From: an uncultured Clostridia bacterium
Lineage (GTDB): Bacteria; Bacillota; Clostridia; Christensenellales; CASEPJ01
DNA: 6,228 nt
NCBI GenBank assembly: GCA_949289715.1
Contig: CASEPJ010000080.1
Span: 1-6,228, forward strand
Direction: 5' to 3'
Position 1 is the stretch's first letter, and each line of letters opens with the position of its first letter. The position numbers and the translations under genes are program-made. Below are positions 1 through 4,804 of the stretch, piece by piece. A model generated the notes under the pieces. It did not search any database. It was not told the origin of the DNA and saw only the letters and a program-made list of their open reading frames with translations.

Positions 1-15
1 ACAAAAAAATAAAAT

Positions 16-216
16 ATGTATTATAACTATCACGCAAAAATTAAAAAACTCATTAAAGAAGGTCATTTGATAAAATTCGAAATCGTAGAACAATATAAAA
101 AAATAAAGCCTGCTCTATTGCTCTATTTCGACAACGGCAAAATTATGCCTGTAAGAGAATACCGATTTTGCGAATATTTTGAAATTTTACAAAATCTTAA
201 TAAAAAAAATGAATAA
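16..216 (+). CDS. Small conserved hypothetical protein (66 aa)
   Basis: This short soluble protein has no signal peptide or membrane segment. It is rich in Lys, Tyr and aromatics, with a basic first half (residues 8-15) and a C-terminal half containing the block YFDNGKIMPVREYRFCEYF. The pattern resembles a family of about 60-75 residue proteins in Clostridia that databases often label 'thermostable hemolysin delta-VPH'. I recognise this from memory, and nothing in the sequence supports a haemolytic role, so the function is unknown. The ATG at 16 is the first possible start because an in-frame TAA lies at 10-12. The 15 visible upstream bases are almost all A and T and show no Shine-Dalgarno. 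The natural N-terminal pattern and the clean stop at 214-216 argue for a real gene. An ORF on the opposite strand (123-398) is its shadow. Confidence 0.68.
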   Translation: MYYNYHAKIKKLIKEGHLIKFEIVEQYKKIKPALLLYFDNGKIMPVREYRFCEYFEILQNLNKKNE

Positions 217-230
217 TTTAATCGTTTTTG

Positions 231-259
231 TTTGCAAATTTTATTTAATAGAGTATAAT
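231..259 (+). promoter_or_regulatory. Sigma-A-type promoter of the permease gene
   Basis: A -35 element TTTGCA (231-236, 4 of 6 matches to TTGACA) is followed by exactly 17 bp and a perfect -10 element TATAAT (254-259). Transcription would start near 266, leaving a leader of only about 20 nt before the ATG at 286. It lies in the only gap between the small gene and the permease gene, so the permease is probably transcribed on its own. AT-rich DNA produces chance TATAAT boxes, but the spacing and position support this one. Confidence 0.55.
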
Positions 260-285
260 AAGAAATCGTTAAATATAATATTAAA

Positions 286-1401
286 ATGAAAAAATCCGCA
301 TTAATATTAAAAGCCATTAAAAGCAACGCCGTTTTGATTATTGCTATAACGGCAGCAATTATAACTTGTATTTTCGTGCCTATCGATAAAGAATACATTT
401 CTTATTTCGATTTTAAAACTTTGGCATGTCTTTTTTGCACCCTTGCCGTTGTGTGTGCTTTTAAAAATATAAAATTTTTTATTTGGCTCGCCGGTTTAAT
501 TTTAAAAAAATTTAATACTTTAAGAAAAAGCGTTACTGCCCTTGTATTTATAACATTTTTCGGTTCGATGATACTTGCAAACGATATGGCATTAATAACG
601 TTTTTGCCATTAGGATATTACATATTGACGGAAAGCGACCAAAAGCAATATATGGCAATAACTTTTATTATGCAAAATATTGCTGCAAATTTGGGCGGTA
701 TGCTGACTCCTTTCGGAAATCCGCAGAATTTATATTTGTTTTCTTACTATTCAATTCCTACCGGTGAATTTTTTAGGATTATGCTGCCTCCCTTTATTAC
801 AGCCGTAATATTGATAATATGCGTATGTCTTTTTATTAAACCCATACATATAGAAGCCAAATCGCAAAACATACCGACTCCTCCCATATGGCGTATGATA
901 GTTTACGCAATATTGTTCGTAGTTTCAGTTATGATAGTATTCAGATTGTTCGCCTATTATTGGGGATTGATTATTGTATTTGCAGGTATATTATTAACCG
1001 ACAGAAAAGCATTAAAAAAAGTCGATTACGGTCTTTTAATGGTGTTTACGGCGTTTTTTATATTTGCGGGAAATCTTGCAAGAATCCCTTATGTGAATCA
1101 GTTTTTTTACGAATACATAAAAATAAGTCCGTTATTTATGGGAGTTTTATCCTGCCAAATAATATCTAACGTGCCGTCTGCCATACTGTTAAGCAAATTT
1201 ACCGCCGACTATGCTTCCCTTTTGGTTGCTGTTAATATAGGCGGTTTGGGAACGCCGATTGCTTCTCTTGCCAGTCTGATAACTCTTAATCAATACCGAT
1301 TGAGTGCGGCAGGCTCCACATTGAAATATCTTTTGAAATTTTTAATTATTAATTTTTCGTTTCTTGCGTTTTTAATTTTAACGGCATTAATATTTATTTA
1401 A
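286..1401 (+). CDS. Ion-transporter-superfamily permease (CitMHS / SLC13 / ArsB-like)
   Basis: This is a very hydrophobic 371-residue inner-membrane protein with roughly 11-12 membrane or re-entrant segments. It is a secondary transporter, most likely for a carboxylate or another anion. The superfamily's internal repeat is visible: half 1 has LANDMALITFLPL (about 97-109) then NLGGMLTPFGNPQNL (135-149), and half 2 has SNVPSAILLSKFT (294-306) then NIGGLGTPIASLASL (317-331). The paired Asn-containing helix breaks and GG-x-TP/GTP loops are typical of CitMHS, ArsB, NhaD and SLC13 proteins. The length is at the short end for these families (about 400-480). A few short charged loops (about 113-120, 187-200, 239-247) separate the membrane blocks. 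It has its own promoter at 231-259 and is convergent with the aromatic-acid genes, so a link to aryl-acids is only a guess. No Shine-Dalgarno is visible before the ATG; the preceding bases are AT only. The substrate cannot be read from the sequence. Confidence 0.85.
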   Translation: MKKSALILKAIKSNAVLIIAITAAIITCIFVPIDKEYISYFDFKTLACLFCTLAVVCAFKNIKFFIWLAGLILKKFNTLRKSVTALVFITFFGSMILANDMALITFLPLGYYILTESDQKQYMAITFIMQNIAANLGGMLTPFGNPQNLYLFSYYSIPTGEFFRIMLPPFITAVILIICVCLFIKPIHIEAKSQNIPTPPIWRMIVYAILFVVSVMIVFRLFAYYWGLIIVFAGILLTDRKALKKVDYGLLMVFTAFFIFAGNLARIPYVNQFFYEYIKISPLFMGVLSCQIISNVPSAILLSKFTADYASLLVAVNIGGLGTPIASLASLITLNQYRLSAAGSTLKYLLKFLIINFSFLAFLILTALIFI

Positions 1402-1406
1402 TTAAA

Positions 1407-1439
1407 AAAATTCCGTCGAATAAATAATGACGGAATTTT
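1407..1439. terminator. Bidirectional intrinsic terminator between convergent genes
   Basis: A perfect 11-bp inverted repeat pairs AAAATTCCGTC (1407-1417) with GACGGAATTTT (1429-1439) around an 11-nt AT-rich loop. Read on the - strand, the stem runs into seven T (complement of the A run 1404-1410), which gives a good terminator for the amidohydrolase operon. Read on the + strand, the T run is shorter (1436-1439, with more T-rich sequence following), which should still stop the permease transcript. It starts 5 nt after the permease stop and ends 15 nt before the amidohydrolase stop. Confidence 0.88.
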
Positions 1440-1454
1440 AATAAATAATTTTTA

Positions 1455-2279
1455 TTACAATTTAAATTTTAGTAATTTTTCTGCGTTTTTATAAAAGATA
1501 TTTTTTTCCGTTTCTTTTAAAAAACCGAAACTCTTAATTTTTTCTATATATAAAGACTGCTCTTTCCAGGGCGAATCAGTGGCAAACAATATTTTATCAT
1601 ATCCATGACATTTAATTATTTCGCAAAATAATTTATCGTCGATATAGGGAAAAATATGAGAAGTATCTAAATACACGTTTTTACCGCAAATATTGTCCAT
1701 AACCTCAAGCCAATTTTGCAAACCTCCCAAATGAGCCAAAACGATTTTGGAGCATTGCACTTTATCTAAAAAATTCTTTATTTTTTTTGGAGTACAATGC
1801 CTATTATACGGAAAAGATGCATCGTAACCCGCATGAGTCAATAAAATAAAACCGTATTTTTCACAAAACTGTGCGATTTTCAAATATCTTTCGTCATCAA
1901 TATCGGTTTGTTGAAATTCGGGATGAATTTTTATGCCGACAAATCCCATATCTTTTAAATAGCGCATTTTATCTTCAATATTATCGCAATCGGGGTGCAT
2001 ACCCGCAAATGACAATAAAATTTCAGAATATTCACCGCAATTAAGATTATATGCAAATTTTGTAATCGATTCGAACTGTTTAGGAGAAGTCAATACGGGC
2101 ATAACGATGCACTTTGATATGCCTGCTTTATACGCACTTTCGAATAAACCTTTAGCCGTTCCATCGGTATAAGTAACGGCCATGGCCGATTCCACAAGTT
2201 TCGAAACCGCTTTATTTGCTATGGCATCCGGAAAAACATGGGTATGAAAATCTATAATTTTAATTTTTTCGCTTTCCAT
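1455..2279 (-). CDS. Amidohydrolase-2 family TIM-barrel metal-dependent hydrolase
   Basis: This 274-residue cytoplasmic protein belongs to the amidohydrolase-2 group (ACMSD / 4-oxalomesaconate hydratase / resorcylate decarboxylase relatives). Visible motifs are DFHTH near the N-terminus (His12, His14, metal ligands), GIKIHPEF (His119), LLTHAG (His149), VLAHLGG (His183) and FATDSPW (Asp235, the usual catalytic or metal-binding Asp). The C-terminal NAEKLL is also typical. Length and motif order are complete, so it should be active. Family members hydrolyse or decarboxylate many carboxylic and cyclic substrates, so the reaction cannot be assigned. It lies 5 nt after the tandem-ACT gene, and the bases before its ATG contain no Shine-Dalgarno. 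Translation therefore probably depends on ribosomes finishing the ACT gene. It is the last gene of the unit and ends at the 1407-1439 terminator. By position it may act on an aryl-acid or amide metabolite linked to IorAB and PaaK, which is inference. Confidence 0.88.
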   Translation of the reverse strand: MESEKIKIIDFHTHVFPDAIANKAVSKLVESAMAVTYTDGTAKGLFESAYKAGISKCIVMPVLTSPKQFESITKFAYNLNCGEYSEILLSFAGMHPDCDNIEDKMRYLKDMGFVGIKIHPEFQQTDIDDERYLKIAQFCEKYGFILLTHAGYDASFPYNRHCTPKKIKNFLDKVQCSKIVLAHLGGLQNWLEVMDNICGKNVYLDTSHIFPYIDDKLFCEIIKCHGYDKILFATDSPWKEQSLYIEKIKSFGFLKETEKNIFYKNAEKLLKFKL

Positions 2280-2284
2280 TTTTA

Positions 2285-2719
2285 TCAGTTGTTAAGTTTC
2301 ATAATATCGTCAGAAAGCATTTGTTCAACCCCTAAATTATCGAATATTTTACGGGTTGCCTCAAAATCGTTAACTTTCATCGCCACAGACGCTTCCTCTC
2401 CCGAAATTGTAAGACCGTACATATATTCTACGTTAATATTGGATTTGCTCAAAAATTTGAGGAGATTTTGCAAAGAGCCCGGTTTATGGGGAATTTTTAC
2501 TATAATCAGGTCCGTCAAAATTGCAGAAAAGCCGTTTTCCGTTAAATAATTATAACCTGTTTCGGGTTTATCCACAATAAGTCTTAACAATCCGTAATCG
2601 CTGGTATCTGCAAGACTTAACGAAAGAATATTGACGTTACAGTTTTTTAAAACTTCAAGTACCTGTTCTAATCTTCCTTCACGGTTTTCAATAAACACGG
2701 ATAATTGTTTTGCGTACAT
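2285..2719 (-). CDS. Tandem ACT-domain protein (amino-acid-binding, regulatory)
   Basis: This 144-residue soluble protein is made of two ACT domains, about residues 4-65 and 72-136. Each opens with the ACT ligand-loop pattern: ENREGRLEQVLEVL (11-24) and PHKPGSLQNLLKFL (77-90), followed by the second-strand blocks NVNILSLSLAD and NINVEYMYGL. There is no catalytic domain. Stand-alone tandem ACT proteins are frequent neighbours of phenylacetate-CoA ligase and indolepyruvate oxidoreductase genes in anaerobes and are thought to sense amino acids, probably aromatic ones here. The partner is not known. The ATG at 2719 has a strong Shine-Dalgarno, AAAGGAG at 2727-2733 with 7 nt spacing, the best in the window. 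It lies 59 nt after paaK and ends in TGA 5 nt before the amidohydrolase. An opposite-strand ORF (2238-2549) is a shadow. Confidence 0.9.
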   Translation of the reverse strand: MYAKQLSVFIENREGRLEQVLEVLKNCNVNILSLSLADTSDYGLLRLIVDKPETGYNYLTENGFSAILTDLIIVKIPHKPGSLQNLLKFLSKSNINVEYMYGLTISGEEASVAMKVNDFEATRKIFDNLGVEQMLSDDIMKLNN

Positions 2720-2726
2720 ACTTTTT

Positions 2727-2733
2727 CTCCTTT
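2727..2733 (-). promoter_or_regulatory. Strong Shine-Dalgarno of the ACT gene
   Basis: On the - strand this reads AAAGGAG and sits 7 nt before the ATG whose first base is 2719. It fixes the start of the ACT protein and shows that this organism does use canonical ribosome binding sites, unlike what is seen before the permease, amidohydrolase and small + strand genes. Confidence 0.85.
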
Positions 2734-2735
2734 AA

Positions 2736-2760
2736 TGTTAATTTAACAATTTCAATTATA
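2736..2760 (-). promoter_or_regulatory. Possible internal promoter or operator before the ACT gene
   Basis: On the - strand a perfect TATAAT (2755-2760) is followed by a perfect 13-nt palindrome, TGTTAA-A-TTAACA (2736-2748), which would straddle the transcription start, and then the ribosome binding site. This layout fits an operator at a secondary promoter for the ACT-amidohydrolase pair. No convincing -35 is found at 16-19 bp, and AT-rich sequence makes both elements easier to find by chance. Confidence 0.3.
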
Positions 2761-2778
2761 AACGAATATCGACTATAA

Positions 2779-4077
2779 TTAGTCTATTTTTCTGTTATCT
2801 ATAACGTGTACCGCTTTGCCCATACTTCTCTGTAAAGAATTAGGTTCGACAAGTTTTACTTTTACGGCAAGTCCTATAGCTTGCTGTATAGCCACGGTAG
2901 CTTTTTTATTGATATTTTCGATTGCTTTTATTTCGTCCGAATTAAATGCTTTATTTAATTCCAACTGAACTTCCAAAGTATCGAGATTATTTACTCTGTC
3001 AATTATCATAAGATAATGAGGTGTAACTTCTTTCAGCTCGGTAATTGCGGCTTCAATCTGACTTGGGAACACGTTGACCCCTCTTATAATTAACATATCG
3101 TCGGTTCTTCCGCAGAATTTGCTTATTCTTGCGGAAGTTCTATTACAATTACATTTTTCATGCGTAATATCCGTAAGGTCTTTTGTTCTGTATCTAATTA
3201 AAGGCAAACCTTTTTTGGTAATTGTAGTAAAAACCAATTCTCCCGTCTTCCCATCAGGAAGAGGAAGCAAAGTATCTTTATCTATTATTTCAGGCAAAAA
3301 ATGGTCTTCGCAAACGTGCAGCCCGTTATGTTCTATACAATCGCACGCAACACCGGGACCGGAAATTTCCGAAAGTCCGTAAATATCGAATGCATTTATA
3401 TGCAAACGGCTTTCTATTTGTTTTCTCATATTTACGGTCCAAGGCTCAGCACCGCATATTGCATATTTTAATTTAATTTTATCTATTTCTCCTTCACTTT
3501 CCAAGGTTTCTGCAATGTGCAATAAATACGAAGGAGTACAAGCTATTGCCGTAACGCCGAAATCAACCATCATTGTAGTCAATTTTTTTGTGTTTCCCGT
3601 AGACATCGGAACAACCATAGCACCTATCTTTTCAGCACCGCCGTGTGCGCCTAATCCTCCTGTAAAAAGTCCGTAGCCGTATGCTACTTGAATTATATCT
3701 TCCGCTCCTACGCCTGCCATAGTAAGACAACGTGCCGTACATTCATTCCATATTTCCAAATCTTCTCTGGTATAACCCACAACCGTGGCTTTTCCCGTAG
3801 TTCCGCTAGATGCGTGTATTCTGACTATATCTTTTTTGGGTACGGCAAACAGTCCGAAAGGATAATTATCCCTCAAATCGTCTTTTGTAGTAAAAGGAAG
3901 AAGAGGTAAATCTTCTATGCTTTTGATATCTTCGGGTTCAATTCCTTTTGCCTGCATTTTTTTTCTGTAAAAAGGAACATTGTCATATACATGTTTAACT
4001 GTTTCTTTTAACCTTTTGTTTTGCAGAGAAATCATCTCGTCTCTGCTCATACATTCTGCTTTTTCATTCCAAATCAT
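2779..4077 (-). CDS. paaK: Phenylacetate-CoA ligase (aryl-acetate:CoA ligase, AMP-forming)
   Basis: This cytoplasmic adenylate-forming enzyme converts phenylacetate or a related aryl-acetate, ATP and CoA to aryl-acetyl-CoA, AMP and PPi. From the ATG at 4077 it has 432 residues, the normal length. The P-loop is SSGTTGK (90-96). Downstream come YGLSEISGPG (233-242), RYRTKDLT (295-302), GRTDDMLIIRGVNVFPSQIE (323-342), the hinge and PaaK-specific region, and the C-terminal SMGKAVHVIDNR with Lys421 as the expected catalytic lysine. The reading frame extends to a GTG at 4089, but I chose the ATG because the product then begins MIWNE, as family members do, and GGTGG (4086-4090) lies 8 nt upstream as a ribosome binding site. 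Cysteines cluster at 245, 247, 256, 309, 311 and 322. It follows iorAB after 157 nt and precedes the ACT gene by 59 nt. Family and context imply a role with IorAB in aryl-pyruvate fermentation or the reverse assimilation of aryl-acetates. Substrate preference (phenyl-, indolyl- or hydroxyphenyl-acetate) is not readable. Confidence 0.93.
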   Translation of the reverse strand: MIWNEKAECMSRDEMISLQNKRLKETVKHVYDNVPFYRKKMQAKGIEPEDIKSIEDLPLLPFTTKDDLRDNYPFGLFAVPKKDIVRIHASSGTTGKATVVGYTREDLEIWNECTARCLTMAGVGAEDIIQVAYGYGLFTGGLGAHGGAEKIGAMVVPMSTGNTKKLTTMMVDFGVTAIACTPSYLLHIAETLESEGEIDKIKLKYAICGAEPWTVNMRKQIESRLHINAFDIYGLSEISGPGVACDCIEHNGLHVCEDHFLPEIIDKDTLLPLPDGKTGELVFTTITKKGLPLIRYRTKDLTDITHEKCNCNRTSARISKFCGRTDDMLIIRGVNVFPSQIEAAITELKEVTPHYLMIIDRVNNLDTLEVQLELNKAFNSDEIKAIENINKKATVAIQQAIGLAVKVKLVEPNSLQRSMGKAVHVIDNRKID

Positions 4078-4085
4078 TTTACTTA

Positions 4086-4090
4086 CCACC
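4086..4090 (-). promoter_or_regulatory. Ribosome binding site deciding the paaK start
   Basis: On the - strand GGTGG lies 8 nt before the ATG whose first base is 4077. A GTG start at 4089 would sit inside this element and would itself have no upstream purine-rich site, so the ATG is preferred. The match to AGGAGG is only moderate. Confidence 0.5.
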
Positions 4091-4234
4091 GTTAATTTCT
4101 TAAGTTTATACGAAATTAAAATATTATTAAAAATTTATTAAATTTTTTCCTTATTTCCGTTTATATTTTGCTATATCTATAACGACATATAACCGCTAAT
4201 TTAATTTTTACAATAACAAAATATAATATAAATA
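4091..4234 (-). promoter_or_regulatory. iorB-paaK intergenic region, possible weak promoter
   Basis: This AT-rich gap of about 145 nt separates iorB from paaK. On the - strand the best promoter-like pair is TTGTAA (4208-4213), 16 bp, TATATG (4186-4191), with 4 of 6 matches each. TATAAA boxes at 4160-4165 and 4105-4110 lack good -35 partners. An AT-only inverted repeat (4222-4239) covers the iorB stop codon and is followed by four T, but the stem would be weak. I see no riboswitch, no convincing terminator and no coding sequence. Whether paaK is read from iorAB or from its own promoter is undecided; the gap is long for a simple operon join. Confidence 0.25.
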
Positions 4235-4804
4235 TTATAAATTATAACCTTTTAAAAATGCAAGTTTATTGATTTCCACGGTTTTGGCAGGAACCGTTTT
4301 TTCTATAACTTTCAGCCAATCTTCTTCTTTAAATTCCATGTGTTTTGCAGCTAATCCCAAAATTATTACGTTAAACACTTTACTGTTGCCTAATTTTTTT
4401 GCTTCGCTTAACGCATCAACAGAATAAATTTTATGATTTTGCGACAAAGTTTGAATTATTTTCTGCGGATATTCCATTGCTCCCGTAACGACAGGCATAG
4501 GGTCTATTCTTACATCGTTTAAAACCAATGCTCCGCCGTCTTTCAAAAAATGAGTATACCTTAAACCTTCCAATCTTTCGAATGCAATCAAAACATCGGC
4601 ACACCCTTCTTCAACTATCGGTTCAAAAACTTTTTTGCCGTATCTGACAAAAGTTACAACGCTACCGCCCCTTTGAGCCATTCCGTGTACTTCGGAAAGT
4701 TTAACGTCATAACCTGCTTCAATCATTAATCCGCCTAAAATTCTGCTGGTTAAAAGAGTTCCCTGACCGCCAACACCAACTATCATTATATTTTTAGTTT
4801 CCAT
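4235..4804 (-). CDS. iorB: Indolepyruvate:ferredoxin oxidoreductase, beta subunit
   Basis: This is the 189-residue gamma-domain-type subunit of the two-subunit 2-oxoacid:ferredoxin oxidoreductase that converts aryl-pyruvates and CoA to aryl-acetyl-CoA, CO2 and reduced ferredoxin. The N-terminus carries GVGGQG (10-15), and EVHGMAQRGG (38-47) is the family signature. The later ADVLIAFERLEGLR (69-82) and NVIILGLAA segments also fit. The length is normal (about 190). Its ATG lies inside the end of iorA, an 11-nt overlap in another frame, with GAGG (4814-4817) 9 nt upstream as ribosome binding site. Tight translational coupling would keep the two subunits in equal amounts. It acts in the cytoplasm as a complex with IorA, which holds the thiamine diphosphate and iron-sulfur clusters. 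Related pyruvate or 2-oxoglutarate enzymes have similar gamma subunits, but the separate two-gene layout and the adjacent IorA identify this one. Confidence 0.94.
   Translation of the reverse strand: METKNIMIVGVGGQGTLLTSRILGGLMIEAGYDVKLSEVHGMAQRGGSVVTFVRYGKKVFEPIVEEGCADVLIAFERLEGLRYTHFLKDGGALVLNDVRIDPMPVVTGAMEYPQKIIQTLSQNHKIYSVDALSEAKKLGNSKVFNVIILGLAAKHMEFKEEDWLKVIEKTVPAKTVEINKLAFLKGYNL

Noticed and set aside
123..398. Hydrophobic 91-residue ORF on the - strand
   Set aside because: It covers the small + strand gene, the promoter and the start of the permease on the opposite strand. The hydrophobicity comes from AT-rich sequence, and there is no ribosome binding site.
888..1169. 93-residue + strand ORF inside the permease gene
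   Set aside because: It is a frame-shifted shadow of the permease, whose own frame carries recognisable conserved motifs throughout.
2238..2549. 103-residue + strand ORF over the ACT/amidohydrolase junction
   Set aside because: It lies antisense to two well-supported genes and has no family resemblance or ribosome binding site.
3074..3909. Two + strand ORFs (3074-3382 and 3688-3909) inside paaK
   Set aside because: They are antisense to conserved PaaK motifs, and their sequences look like shadow translations.
4222..4239. AT-only inverted repeat over the iorB stop as an intrinsic terminator
   Set aside because: The arms (8 bp, 2-nt centre) contain no G or C, so the hairpin would be very weak. 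Such repeats are common in AT-rich gaps.
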